Positions 26,860 to 36,266 are shown, counted from the first letter of the stretch. The stretch: DNA of 64,000 nt from Oceanobacillus sojae (GCF_900162665.1 NZ_LT727811.1:562063-626062), one strand, 5' to 3'. Notes: a model not told the origin generated them from the sequence alone. Translations and numbers: made by a program.

Positions 26860-27546
26860 TTATTTAAAATATCTCTTATACTCTTTCTTTAAGGACTCTT
26901 TTTCAAATAGCATTTTCCTTAGATGCTCTCCCATTACTCTGTCTGCTTTCTCCTCATCTTTTTCTTTGATTGCATGAATAATCTCCTCATGCTGCGATAG
27001 GATTAATTCCCAATTATAGTTAGCGGCTAAACTTAATAGTCTAAATCTATTTAGATGAGAATTCATCTGCTGAATAGTTTTCCATATAAGTTCTTTTCCA
27101 GATCCCGATGCAATAGTGTAATGAAATTGTTCATCTAATTCAAATAGCCTTGAATAATTTTTCTCCTCTACACTGATTTTCTGCATGCCCAGATTATTTT
27201 CCAGTAATAAAAGACTTTCTCTATCAAAACTTTTACAAGCTTCTTTCACAGATGCTCTTTCAAGAACTTCTCTTATATAACGTGCATCCTCTACATGATT
27301 TAAATCAATAAGTGCTACATAAGTACCTCTTTGAGGGTAAATTTCAAGTAATTCTTCCTGCGCTAATTTCATAAACGCTTCCCTTACAGGAGTTCTACTT
27401 ACTTGAATCATCTCAGAAATTTCTTTCTCAGAGATATTTGTACCTGGTTCTAGTTTTAATGAAATAATATTTTCTTTAAGAACCTCGTAAACATAATCCC
27501 TTGTTGAATAGTTTTGCTGTTTCTTTTTTGAATCCATTATTAACAT
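26860..27546 (-). CDS. GntR/FadR-family regulator of the hexuronate operon
   Basis: About 228 residues from ATG 27546, preceded by GGGGGG; an earlier ATG at 27585 overlaps the likely operator and lacks a ribosome site. The N-terminal winged helix has the GntR signature (LEPGTNISEKEISEMIQVSRTPVREAFMKLAQEELLE), followed by an FCD effector domain with metal-binding His/Asp positions. Members such as UxuR and ExuR in other bacteria sense sugar acids such as fructuronate or glucuronate. It is immediately upstream of the TRAP-uxaC operon, on the same strand, and is its probable repressor. Confidence 0.87.
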   Translation of the reverse strand: MLIMDSKKKQQNYSTRDYVYEVLKENIISLKLEPGTNISEKEISEMIQVSRTPVREAFMKLAQEELLEIYPQRGTYVALIDLNHVEDARYIREVLERASVKEACKSFDRESLLLLENNLGMQKISVEEKNYSRLFELDEQFHYTIASGSGKELIWKTIQQMNSHLNRFRLLSLAANYNWELILSQHEEIIHAIKEKDEEKADRVMGEHLRKMLFEKESLKKEYKRYFK

Positions 27547-27580
27547 TGGTTTTAATCCCCCCTTTTCTAAATACCATACT

Positions 27581-27596
27581 ACCATACTAGTGTGGT
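27581..27596. promoter_or_regulatory. Probable GntR operator palindrome
   Basis: ACCATACTAGTGTGGT matches its reverse complement at 14 of 16 positions and centres on ACTAGT. It lies just upstream of the GntR start and partly repeats ACCATACT at 27573. FadR-type regulators bind such short dyads and often regulate themselves. Confidence 0.5.
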
Positions 27597-27793
27597 TGCA
27601 TGCTAGTTATTTTTTAAAAATTTTTTACTTTTCCTATTTTTACAGTCTTTTTAATAGAGTTCTTTCCTGCTAAAGTAGAGCGTTTAACTTTCAATAAGAA
27701 TCATGAAAACTTCCTCTAATTCGGTATAATTGATTTGCCCAGACTCATGTCCAATCATTATCAAGATAGAGTTTTATCATATTTTCAATAAAA

Positions 27794-27840
27794 AAATCGA
27801 ACTCTCTAGCATTTATACAAAATGCAGGAAAGTTCGATTT
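27794..27840 (-). terminator. Terminator of the HAD phosphatase gene
   Basis: AAATCGAACT and AGTTCGATTT form a ten-pair stem, with an inner GCATT/AATGC stem, followed on the minus strand by T7. It lies just after the HAD gene stop at 27862. Confidence 0.85.
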
Positions 27841-27861
27841 ATCATTTTCTTTTTTTATCCT

Positions 27862-28638
27862 TTATTCAATCAGCCCACACATCTTCATTCCTTCCGCAAT
27901 CCCGTCATCATCATGCGATTTCGTAATATATGTTGCGGCTTCCTTAATTTCTTCTACAGAGTTTTCCATTGCTACCGATGTTTTCACAAACTGAAACATT
28001 TCTAAGTCATTCAACCCGTCGCCGAAAGCATATGTATTCTCTTTGGAAAATCCAGTGGCTTCTAAGAATTCCTTTATGCCTGTTGCTTTGGAGATGCCTT
28101 TTGGAAAAACATCACAGTTATAAGGTGAGTTACGGACAAATTGGAGCTCTGGGAATTTTTCCTGATACTCTTCTTCACCCTCTTCAATGAATATTTCGAC
28201 CTGATAGACCGGTTTATTCATATAGATGTCATCATCGACAACCGGGATCTCTCTGTCGCAATACTCACAGTCCTTTTTTAACAGCTCGGATTTATCATTT
28301 GTTGTGTAGATCCGTTCAGCTGTGTGATAACAGATTGTTACGCCTCTTTGTTCTGTATACTCTTCCAGTTTCTTTAATTCAACAGGGTTTATCCGGTTAC
28401 GGTAGATAACCTCTCCTTCATGTACAATGAACTGTCCATTCATTAATACAGCTGACTGAATCCCTGTTTCTGCCTGCAATTCCTTTGTTTCAAATACAGG
28501 TCTTCCTGTTGCGAGAACAGGTACTCCATTATTTTCGATTAATTTTCCGATCGCTTTTACGCTGCTTTCTGCTACTTTTTTTTCGCTTGTCAGTAATGTT
28601 CCGTCTAAATCAAAGAATACGATTGGTCTTTTTATCAA
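27862..28638 (-). CDS. Cof-type HAD family phosphatase
   Basis: A 258-residue haloacid dehalogenase-like hydrolase. Motif I FFDLDGTLL (Asp nucleophile and Asp+2) at residues 8-16, motif II ATGRP, Lys in motif III (KGISKATGI) and motif IV YAFGDGLNDLEMFQFV are all intact. The Cof/IIB cap domain lies between motifs II and III. Such enzymes dephosphorylate sugar phosphates, FMN or other phosphometabolites; the substrate cannot be assigned. It is a single-gene unit ending at its own terminator. No link to the hexuronate operon is evident. Confidence 0.88.
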   Translation of the reverse strand: MIKRPIVFFDLDGTLLTSEKKVAESSVKAIGKLIENNGVPVLATGRPVFETKELQAETGIQSAVLMNGQFIVHEGEVIYRNRINPVELKKLEEYTEQRGVTICYHTAERIYTTNDKSELLKKDCEYCDREIPVVDDDIYMNKPVYQVEIFIEEGEEEYQEKFPELQFVRNSPYNCDVFPKGISKATGIKEFLEATGFSKENTYAFGDGLNDLEMFQFVKTSVAMENSVEEIKEAATYITKSHDDDGIAEGMKMCGLIE

Positions 28639-28882
28639 TTTGCGACCTCCTCACATGTCCAGTTGGAGTAATGTACCCTTATTCTAAAAGATAACGGGAG
28701 GAAAAGCTAGGCTTTCTCTCTTTTTCCGAATTGTTTTCATTTCCAATTTTTCCTATGCTTGCAAGTTTCAAATTTTCCCTACCGTGGAATAGACTAACTA
28801 GGCAAAAAAAATGCAGTCTGAAGCCGTTTTACCGCTTCATTGATATAAGAACTAAAATGCTCATAAAAAGGAGATGTATTTT

Positions 28883-30604
28883 ATGTTTGATGATCGTGCA
28901 GGAAAAATACTCGTTGAGTTGCTCTCAGACTGGGGTGTGGACCATATTTACGGAATGCATGGGGATTCGATTAATCATCTGATGGAAGAGCTGCGGAAAG
29001 CAGAGGATAAGATAAAATATATTCAGGTTCGTCATGAAGAAGCCGGGGCACTGGCTGCCTCTGCTTATGCAAAATTGACCGGCAAGCTTGGTGTTTGTTT
29101 ATCAATCGCTGGACCTGGAGCAATTCATTTATTAAATGGCTTGTATGATGCGAAAAAGGATCACGCTCCTGTTCTAGTACTTGCCGGACAGGTCCCGACC
29201 GATCAGATTGGAACGGACAGCTTTCAGGAAGTGAATATGGAACGCATTTTTGATGATGTCGCAGTCTACAACAAACAGGTTGTCTCAGAGGAGCAGCTCC
29301 CTTCTATGGTCAACCAGGCCATCCGCACGGCTTATGCGGAAAAAGGCGTGGCTGTGTTAACCCTGCCGGATGATATTTCTGCAGAGAAAATTAAAAATAA
29401 GGTGCAGAAAAATGCCGTGATATATGAAGCACCAGAGCTTGCACCGGACACTGCTGCAATGCAGGAAGCTGTGTCTGCAATAGAAAAGGCGAAGAAGCCG
29501 ATTATTTTAGCGGGAACCGGAACGAAAAAGGCAAAGGAAGAGCTGGCGGCATTTTCCGATAAGATTGCAGCTCCTGTCGTTATTTCTCTTCCTGCTAAAG
29601 GGGTTATGGAGGATGAACATCCTAATTTCCTTGGCAACCTGGGGATGATTGGTACTAAGCCGGCTTATGAAGCGATGGAGGATACCGATTTACTGATATT
29701 GATCGGCACATCTTATCCATATACAGAATTTTTACCAGAGGATGTCACCTGTATTCAAATCGACAGTAATCCGCTTCAAATTGGTAAAAGATATCCTGTT
29801 GATATCGGTATAGCCGGTGATGCGAAAAAAACGCTCACCTGGTTCAATGAACAGCTGCATCAGACGGAGAAACGTGATTTCTTAGAAAAGTATCAGGAGA
29901 AAATGGCAGACTGGTGGGAAGAGATGAGGGGTGATGAAGAACAGACCTCCACACCTATTAAGCCGCAGCAGGTCATTCATGAAGTACAGAAAATTACAGC
30001 GGATGATGCTATCCTGTCTGTTGATGTCGGCAATGTAACTGTATGGGCAGCACGTCACTTCCGTATGAAAAGAACGCAGGATTTCCTAATCTCCAGCTGG
30101 CTTGCTACTATGGGCTGCGGACTCCCTGGAGCGATTGCAGGGAAGCTGGCTTTCCCTGACAGGCAAGTAATCGGTCTCTGCGGTGATGGCGGCTTTACAA
30201 TGAATATGCAGGATTTCCTGACTGCGGTGAAGTATAACCTGCCAATGATTATTGTCATTTTTAATAATGAACGGATCGGTATGATTAAATACGAGCAGGA
30301 GGCTGGGGGCAATTTGGATTATAAGACAGGCTTAGAAAGCTTTAACTTTGCCCGTTTTGCAGAAACCTGCGGCGGCAAAGGCTATCGCGTAGAGAAATTC
30401 GAGGAACTGAAGCCGTCTCTGGAGGCTGCTGCATCCTTTAACCAGCCGGCGATTATTGATGTCTGTATTGAGGATGAACCGCCGATTCCAGGCAAACTTT
30501 CTTATGATCAGGTAACCAGCTATTCCAAGCAGACGATTAAGAAGTTGTTTGAAAAAGGGAAACTGGAGCTTCCGCCGGTTCGTAAGGGGTTAAAGCGGAT
30601 GTAA
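28883..30604 (+). CDS. Thiamine-diphosphate pyruvate oxidase
   Basis: A 573-residue ThDP enzyme close to B. subtilis YdaP/PoxB. The start is ATG 28883, nine bases after AAAAAGGAG; the ATG at 28874 lies too close to that ribosome site. Three domains: ThDP-binding Pyr (HGDSINHLMEEL, catalytic Glu in RHEEAGALAASAYAKLTGKLGVC), central FAD-type domain (about residues 190-340), and PP domain with GDGGFTMNMQDFLTAVKYNLP and metal-binding NN. It probably converts pyruvate to acetate or acetyl-phosphate, with quinone or oxygen as acceptor. Usually stress-regulated in bacilli; no sigma-B promoter is claimed here. Confidence 0.9.
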   Translation: MFDDRAGKILVELLSDWGVDHIYGMHGDSINHLMEELRKAEDKIKYIQVRHEEAGALAASAYAKLTGKLGVCLSIAGPGAIHLLNGLYDAKKDHAPVLVLAGQVPTDQIGTDSFQEVNMERIFDDVAVYNKQVVSEEQLPSMVNQAIRTAYAEKGVAVLTLPDDISAEKIKNKVQKNAVIYEAPELAPDTAAMQEAVSAIEKAKKPIILAGTGTKKAKEELAAFSDKIAAPVVISLPAKGVMEDEHPNFLGNLGMIGTKPAYEAMEDTDLLILIGTSYPYTEFLPEDVTCIQIDSNPLQIGKRYPVDIGIAGDAKKTLTWFNEQLHQTEKRDFLEKYQEKMADWWEEMRGDEEQTSTPIKPQQVIHEVQKITADDAILSVDVGNVTVWAARHFRMKRTQDFLISSWLATMGCGLPGAIAGKLAFPDRQVIGLCGDGGFTMNMQDFLTAVKYNLPMIIVIFNNERIGMIKYEQEAGGNLDYKTGLESFNFARFAETCGGKGYRVEKFEELKPSLEAAASFNQPAIIDVCIEDEPPIPGKLSYDQVTSYSKQTIKKLFEKGKLELPPVRKGLKRM

Positions 30605-30623
30605 GGATTGTTCCTTTACTTCG

Positions 30624-30661
30624 AAAAAGAAGGCATGACCAATTGGTTATGCCTTCTTTTT
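30624..30661. terminator. Bidirectional terminator between pyruvate oxidase and licR-like gene
   Basis: AAAAAGAAGGCATGACC and GGTTATGCCTTCTTTTT form a near-perfect 17-pair stem with loop AATT. Both strands have T runs, and the genes on each side converge on it. Confidence 0.88.
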
Positions 30662-30688
30662 CTACTGCCATCAACATGACACATACGC

Positions 30689-32638
30689 TTATAATCTTTC
30701 TATTGTTTCCATCATACTCATAAACGACCTTTTATCTGTTATCTGAATAAGTTTCTGCAGACTTTCCGGATGCTCAATTAACTTGCTGATCATTTCATAA
30801 AGCGGCTGCAGGTCTTCTATGCTGTTCTTCTTCACACTGAGCAGCAGCACAAATTGAACTGTCTTTTCTGCTGTCCATGAAATTGGCTCTGTTAAGGTGG
30901 CAATCGAAATAAAGGTCTGCTGCGACTGCGGTGTTAATGGATGCGGAATTGCCACCAGGTTGCCAAAGGCAGTGGGGGCAATTTTTTCTCTTTCATAAAT
31001 GGATGCAAGAAATCGAGTTCTTTTTCTATCATCTGATTCTATTTTTCTGATCATAAATTCAAGAATATCTTCTTTGGCAGGGAATGATTGATTTAAAAAT
31101 AAATAGTCCTCTTGTAAATAATTCTGAATGACGTTGGATGAGGTTCCGGCTATATAGGATGAAATATGCTGAAGATCCTCCTTGCTGATGATTGCATTCA
31201 CTTCCACAATAGGAATACCTAAATCCTCATGAATCGGTATGGTCGTTATAATAAAATCAATATCTTCTAATGGATATGTGGATAAGCGATAATATTCTGT
31301 CGTTCCTGCGATATCCATTTTCCCATCAAATTTTGTCTTTAGCCGATAATAAATTAATTGCGACGTGCCCATTCCGGAAGCGCAGACAATCAGACAGCGC
31401 TTTGGCCCCTGCTTCAGCTTCTGTCTCTCCATTGCCGCTCCAATATGAAGCGCCAGATAGGCGATTTCATTTTCATCAATGGCGATCTCTGTATGTTTCT
31501 CAATAACAACTCCAGCATGTACTGCCGCCTGGAAAGCAAGCTGATAGTTTTTCTTAATGCTTTCCAGCATAGGGTTTCTAATATTCATCCCATATTTATA
31601 CCGATTCATTGCCGGTTTCAAATGAAGTCCCAGGTTAATCATCAGCTCCCTGTCATGGCGGATATTTAAGTGCATCTCCAGCTCAATCCGGTTTAACATG
31701 GCAATAACTAGTTCATAAATTACCGGATCAAGAAGGCTTTCTATATCCTGGTTTTCTCCTGTATCAGCAGCTGTAAGTATCTTTGTCCCCAATAAATGCA
31801 ATGCAATATAGGAGGTTTCCGTCGGAGGAAAGGTTACTCCTAACTCCTCCTCTATATCCTCGACAATTTTTTCTGCAACTCTGTATTCTTTTGTGCGATT
31901 TACCTCCTGCTTCGGATTAGCTTCATTATCGACCGGATGGCCGTTTTGAATACGCAGCACCGCAATAGCAATATGAATAAATAAATTCTGTATCGCTATA
32001 TCTGAAAGGGTCATATCCTGCTCATCCAGACGCGCAATAATCGTATGCTTAATAAAGTCTGTCTGTTCCTTTGGCAGCCTGATAAAGCCGTCATACATAT
32101 CGCCGCTAGAGTCACTTCCTCTTTGAATCAGGTATTCGGCCATACAAAACCGTATTTTAATCTCTTCCCCGATAATTCTAATCCCGTAATTCGGCTTCAC
32201 ATGAATATCCAGATAGAATTTAGATAGATGCTCTCTTACTAATTTCATATCGTTTTGAATGGTTGCTTTACTGATATACATCTCATCTGCTAAGTCTTCC
32301 AGCTTCCAGTAGTCCATGGTTACAAGTAATTTTTGAATAATATACCGTACACGCTGCTCTGGCGTATTTGGGATTTGTTCACGATTTTTATTTTCATGTA
32401 ATGCTGAGGTTAAGAAGTTATGAAATAAATGCTCATCCTCGATATGCAAGTGATACCCACGGCCTTTTATTGATTGAATCGATGCTCCATGCGAAAGAAG
32501 CTGCTGATTCAATTTTTTTATATCTTCTTGTGTGGTACGCGGAGTTACTTGATTAATATTTGCTATAAATTTGCTTGTCAAAGCTTTCTTTGCCTGAATT
32601 AATTCCTTCAATATAGAACGAAGCCGCCTGTCCATCAT
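30689..32638 (-). CDS. licR: LicR/BglG-type PTS-regulated transcription activator
   Basis: A 649-residue multi-domain activator. Layout: HTH domains in the first about 170 residues, PRD1 (about 180-285), PRD2 (about 290-395, with conserved His in YLALHIGAAMER), an EIIB-like domain with active Cys in CASGMGTSQ (about 410-500), and an EIIA2-like domain (about 505-645) with the phospho-His in AIPHPLTP. This is the domain order of B. subtilis LicR. Phosphorylation by PTS enzymes at PRD and EIIA sites should adjust its activity, so the local PTS controls its own operon. The palindrome at 36247-36266 is a likely target. Confidence 0.9.
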   Translation of the reverse strand: MMDRRLRSILKELIQAKKALTSKFIANINQVTPRTTQEDIKKLNQQLLSHGASIQSIKGRGYHLHIEDEHLFHNFLTSALHENKNREQIPNTPEQRVRYIIQKLLVTMDYWKLEDLADEMYISKATIQNDMKLVREHLSKFYLDIHVKPNYGIRIIGEEIKIRFCMAEYLIQRGSDSSGDMYDGFIRLPKEQTDFIKHTIIARLDEQDMTLSDIAIQNLFIHIAIAVLRIQNGHPVDNEANPKQEVNRTKEYRVAEKIVEDIEEELGVTFPPTETSYIALHLLGTKILTAADTGENQDIESLLDPVIYELVIAMLNRIELEMHLNIRHDRELMINLGLHLKPAMNRYKYGMNIRNPMLESIKKNYQLAFQAAVHAGVVIEKHTEIAIDENEIAYLALHIGAAMERQKLKQGPKRCLIVCASGMGTSQLIYYRLKTKFDGKMDIAGTTEYYRLSTYPLEDIDFIITTIPIHEDLGIPIVEVNAIISKEDLQHISSYIAGTSSNVIQNYLQEDYLFLNQSFPAKEDILEFMIRKIESDDRKRTRFLASIYEREKIAPTAFGNLVAIPHPLTPQSQQTFISIATLTEPISWTAEKTVQFVLLLSVKKNSIEDLQPLYEMISKLIEHPESLQKLIQITDKRSFMSMMETIERL

Positions 32639-32734
32639 GACACCCCTCGCGAAAGAGAAGACGTTTTAAAAACATCTTCTCCCTATCTTTGTAACGAATC
32701 TATCTACATTATACTTTTTTCTTCCATCTCGTAA

Positions 32735-34138
32735 TTATTTTTCTTCGACAAAACCATTTTCTTCACTTATGCGCTTAAACCAATGGGCACTTTTCTTTGG
32801 CGTACGCTCCTTCGTTTCCAGATTAACAGAGAAGAAACCATAACGATTTTTATAGGCATTCGCCCAGGACCAGTTGTCCATTGTCGTCCATAGATGATAG
32901 CCTCTTGCATGACAGCCTTCTTCTATCGCCTTATGCAGCCATTTTAAATGATCTCTGATAAACGTAATCCGGTAATCATCCTGGATTTGTCCATCTACTA
33001 TAAAGCGCTCTTCATTTTGCACACCCATCCCGTTTTCTGAAATAAACGAATCGATATTATGGTAGTTATCTTTTAAATTTATCATAATATCATAGATTCC
33101 CTTCTCGTAAATCTCCCAGCCGCGATATTCGTTCATCCGCCTTCCTGGCATTTCATAATTATCAAAGAACCAGTCCGGCATAAACGGTCCATGCGGATTT
33201 GGGAGATATTCCTTTGCCTTCACTCTTCTTGGCTGATAATAATTCACACCCAATAAATCAATCGTATTTTCTTTAATTAGGGCTGCGTCACCATCTTCTG
33301 TTTCAGGGAGATGGCTGTATTCATCCAGCAGTTGAATCAGATCCTTGGGATAATGCCCCAGAACAGACGGGTCTAAAAAGCTCCGGTTAAAGAATAGATC
33401 CGCAATATGGGCTGCCTTTTTATCCGCTGGATGTTCACTCCTTGGATAGGATGGGGTGAGATTAAGGATAATCCCGATTTTTCCGTCCTCTATATCAAGC
33501 TCTTTAAATACCTTCACTGCCTTCGCATGAGCAATAATTGTATGATAGGCTACCTGGAAGGCCCGTTTGGCATCGACAATATTCGGATAATGAAAATTAT
33601 ATAAATACCCGCCCTCCACAGGTACAATTGGTTCATTAAATGTAAACCACTTCTTGACACGATCCCCGAAAAGCTCAAAAGCTGTTTTGGCATATTGCTG
33701 ATACATATCGGTGACGTCACGGTTTTCCCAGCCGCCTGTTTCCTGCAGTTCAACCGGCATATCAAAGTGAAACAGATTAACAAAGGGTTCAATCCCATGC
33801 TTAATCAGTTCATCAATGACCTGGTTGTAAAAAGAAACAGCTTCCTGATTCACTTCACCTGTACCGCCTGGAATCAGCCTGGACCAGGAAATGGATAAGC
33901 GAAAAGAGTTATGCCCGTATTCCTTCATTAATGCAATATCCTCCTGATACCGATGATAAAAATCAGAAGTATGCTCCGGACCCACTTGGTTATAAAACCG
34001 CTCCGGTTCTATCTCGTACCAGTAATCCCAGATGTTTTTTCCTCTTCCGTCTTCATCAGCCGCCCCTTCAATCTGTGTTGCAGAGGTAGCACTTCCCCAC
34101 CAGAAATCTTTTGGAAATTGATATTGTTGCATTGTCAT
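32735..34138 (-). CDS. licH: 6-phospho-beta-glucosidase, GH1
   Basis: A 467-residue glycosyl hydrolase family 1 protein. The acid/base Glu169 is in TFNEP, the nucleophile Glu368 in ISENGMG, and the N-terminal FWWGSATSATQIEG is typical of the family. It should cleave phospho-beta-glucosides imported by the neighbouring PTS (cellobiose, lichenan fragments, aryl-beta-glucosides) into glucose 6-phosphate and aglycone or glucose. Gene placement as the last enzyme of the PTS operon supports the 6-phospho specificity. B. subtilis LicH is a GH4 enzyme, so the symbol is by role, not by homology. Confidence 0.88.
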   Translation of the reverse strand: MTMQQYQFPKDFWWGSATSATQIEGAADEDGRGKNIWDYWYEIEPERFYNQVGPEHTSDFYHRYQEDIALMKEYGHNSFRLSISWSRLIPGGTGEVNQEAVSFYNQVIDELIKHGIEPFVNLFHFDMPVELQETGGWENRDVTDMYQQYAKTAFELFGDRVKKWFTFNEPIVPVEGGYLYNFHYPNIVDAKRAFQVAYHTIIAHAKAVKVFKELDIEDGKIGIILNLTPSYPRSEHPADKKAAHIADLFFNRSFLDPSVLGHYPKDLIQLLDEYSHLPETEDGDAALIKENTIDLLGVNYYQPRRVKAKEYLPNPHGPFMPDWFFDNYEMPGRRMNEYRGWEIYEKGIYDIMINLKDNYHNIDSFISENGMGVQNEERFIVDGQIQDDYRITFIRDHLKWLHKAIEEGCHARGYHLWTTMDNWSWANAYKNRYGFFSVNLETKERTPKKSAHWFKRISEENGFVEEK

Positions 34139-34153
34139 ATAGAAAACCCTCCA

Positions 34154-34465
34154 TTACTTCATTCGATATAGCTCAATGATTTCAACTGCCAAATCGCGTG
34201 TCGTCATTGCATTCATTAAATGATCCTGCGAATGTACAAGCAGCAGATTAATTTCCTGCTTATCCCCCTTCGCCTCATCTTGCAATAATGCAGTTTGATA
34301 GTGATGTGCATTCGTTAATTCGTCTCCTGCTGCTTGAAGCAGCTTGTCTGCTTCATCGAATTTTCCTTCTTTGGCAACCTGGATTGCTTCCATGGCATTC
34401 GATTTGCCATTACCGGCATAAAGGATAATTTGAAAGGCGGTTTCTGTCATTTTTGATTGATCCAT
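34154..34465 (-). CDS. licA: PTS lactose/cellobiose-type EIIA
   Basis: A 103-residue, all-helical EIIA of the Lac family, normal length. The phosphorylated His78 lies in LLLVHSQDHLMNA. It has AGNGKSNAMEAIQVAKEG and an acidic DEAD trimer-interface helix. It takes phosphate from HPr and passes it to Cys8 of EIIB. It follows the EIIC gene after 50 bases. Confidence 0.93.
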   Translation of the reverse strand: MDQSKMTETAFQIILYAGNGKSNAMEAIQVAKEGKFDEADKLLQAAGDELTNAHHYQTALLQDEAKGDKQEINLLLVHSQDHLMNAMTTRDLAVEIIELYRMK

Positions 34466-34515
34466 ATTTATCTCTCCTACCTGTACAAGATTGCTTCTTT
34501 GGTGTATATTTTCAA

Positions 34516-35817
34516 TCAGCTTGCTTTGGTTTCTTCTCCTGATTTTTCTGTTTCATAATAGTTTTTATCGAGAATTTTCAGGAACGGCCACCAAATAATC
34601 ATCACAACGAAGAGATTAAACGCCTGCAGTACAGCGCCCTGCCAAGCATTTCCTGTAGCAAGAAAACCGCTGAGTAATGGCGGTGTTGTCCACGGTACGA
34701 TAATCCCCGCAGGTTTTGGTACGAGCCCCGTCGACATGCTTACATACGTTATGACAGTAACTACCACTGGTGCAATTAGCCATGGAATAAGCACTAACGG
34801 ATTCATAATAATTGGAAGCCCGAAAATAATTGGTTCATTCACATTAAAAACGCCTGGCGGGCCGCCTAATTTCCCCATTTCTTTTAATTGTCTGCTTCGT
34901 CCGATAAGTATAATCAAAATAATGACCGCTAAAGTCATTCCCGACCCGCCCATGCCGACAAGAAAGGAATCGATAAATTGCTTGGTAATAATGTTAGGTA
35001 ATTCTGCTCCAGCTTGAAAGGCAGATAAATTCTGTTCATTCAGGCTGTACCAGATAGGATCAAAAACAGAGTTTACGATAATTTGTCCATGCAATCCGAA
35101 GAACCAGAACACCTGGATAAGCAATACCGCAATAATCGTCGCCGGCAATCCGCTCCCTAATTGGGTCAACGGTTCCTGAACAACTGTGTAAATAAAGTTT
35201 TGGACGGTCTCAAACGGTGTAAAGCTCATCAGAATGCGTACAAGAAGAAAAACGGAAAGTGTGAACGCAATCGGCAGTAACGCACTAAATGACTTGGACA
35301 CTGCTCCCGGTACCCCGGCGGGCATTTTTATCATCCAATTCTTTTGTACAAAAAAACGATATAATTCAGCAGAAATAAAAGCAGTAAATATCCCTAAGAA
35401 CATCCCTTGAGCTCCCAATGCTGATGCAGGGATAACTCCGGCCACTCCCTCCAGCACCTGGGGAGTTAAGATAATAAATGCGGCAACCGCCACTACGCCG
35501 CCATAAATTGCTTCTCCTTTGTAATGCTCAATCAATTTATAGCCGATGCCTATAATGACAAACAGTCCCATGATACTTAACGTTGATGCGGAAGCAGGCC
35601 CCAGAGCCTCCTGATACCGTGCGAACGCATTCTCACTCATCACAGAATCCAGAAATGGGAAGTTGGCAATAACCACGAAGATCGAACCAAATATAATTAA
35701 TGGCAATGCGACCATAAAGCCATCCCTTAACGCAGATAAATAACGATTATTATTTAATTTATCGGCAATTGGAAGCAGTATATTCTCAAGCAGCTGCATA
35801 AATTTACTATTTTCCAT
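34516..35817 (-). CDS. licC: PTS cellobiose/lichenan-type EIIC permease
   Basis: A 433-residue, about ten-helix permease of the lactose/cellobiose family. Visible: NRYLSALRDGFMVALPLIIFGSIF near the N-terminus, FFGLHGQIIVNSVFDPIW, GGSGMTLA, the NVNEPIIFGLPIIMNP motif common to EIIC Lac-type proteins, and WTTPPLLSGFLATG. It brings in the disaccharide together with phosphorylation by EIIB. Start follows AGGAGG. Confidence 0.93.
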   Translation of the reverse strand: MENSKFMQLLENILLPIADKLNNNRYLSALRDGFMVALPLIIFGSIFVVIANFPFLDSVMSENAFARYQEALGPASASTLSIMGLFVIIGIGYKLIEHYKGEAIYGGVVAVAAFIILTPQVLEGVAGVIPASALGAQGMFLGIFTAFISAELYRFFVQKNWMIKMPAGVPGAVSKSFSALLPIAFTLSVFLLVRILMSFTPFETVQNFIYTVVQEPLTQLGSGLPATIIAVLLIQVFWFFGLHGQIIVNSVFDPIWYSLNEQNLSAFQAGAELPNIITKQFIDSFLVGMGGSGMTLAVIILIILIGRSRQLKEMGKLGGPPGVFNVNEPIIFGLPIIMNPLVLIPWLIAPVVVTVITYVSMSTGLVPKPAGIIVPWTTPPLLSGFLATGNAWQGAVLQAFNLFVVMIIWWPFLKILDKNYYETEKSGEETKAS

Positions 35818-35860
35818 CCGACTAAACCTCCTTTGTATTCAAAACATTTTTTATGCTATA

Positions 35861-36166
35861 TCAGGAAAGCAAAGACAGTGCTTTATCTAATACAGCTTCC
35901 CCATCTACTCTTCCATACGCTACAGGATCAATGACGTCGACAGGGATACCTTCCTCAGCGGCTGCTTTTTCAAATTTCTTTTTTAAGAACCGCATTTGCG
36001 GACCGATTAATAGAACGTTTGCCTTTCCTAATTCAGTAAAAGCTTTATCCTGTGCAACTGCCCAGATTTTTACATCTAATCCTTTTGCAGATGCTGCTTC
36101 TTCCATTTTGGATACAAGCAGGCTTGTTGACATTCCTGATGAACAGGCTAATAAAATATGCTTCAT
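35861..36166 (-). CDS. licB: PTS cellobiose/lichenan-type EIIB
   Basis: A 101-residue EIIB of the Lac family with the active Cys8 in LLACSSGMSTSLLV and the expected P-loop-like turn. First gene of the operon (B-C-A-hydrolase-regulator, as in licBCAH). AAGGAGGGG precedes the ATG. Upstream lie a -10 element, a cre site and a perfect dyad. Confidence 0.94.
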   Translation of the reverse strand: MKHILLACSSGMSTSLLVSKMEEAASAKGLDVKIWAVAQDKAFTELGKANVLLIGPQMRFLKKKFEKAAAEEGIPVDVIDPVAYGRVDGEAVLDKALSLLS

Positions 36167-36208
36167 TATGATTCCCCTCCTTGAATTTATCTTGTTTTCT
36201 CTACATTC

Positions 36209-36231
36209 ATTGTATTAAATAAGCGCTTACA
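36209..36231 (-). promoter_or_regulatory. licBCAH-type promoter -10 and overlapping cre site
   Basis: On the minus strand TACAAT (36209-36214) is a plausible -10 with no good -35, as expected for an activator-dependent promoter. TGTAAGCGCTTATT (36218-36231) directly upstream matches the cre consensus, so CcpA would block RNA polymerase there. The same core AAGCGCTTACA is used at the hexuronate operon. Confidence 0.65.
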
Positions 36232-36246
36232 TTAAAATCGATTGTT

Positions 36247-36266
36247 TTTCCGCTGCTTAGCGGAAA
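36247..36266. promoter_or_regulatory. Perfect palindrome, likely LicR-like activator site
   Basis: TTTCCGCTGCTTAGCGGAAA has perfect eight-base arms around a four-base centre, about 35-55 bases upstream of the -10. An 11-base match to its reverse complement (TTTCCGCTAAG) recurs at 36398-36408. A PTS-responsive activator encoded in the same operon is the likely binder. Confidence 0.6.
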
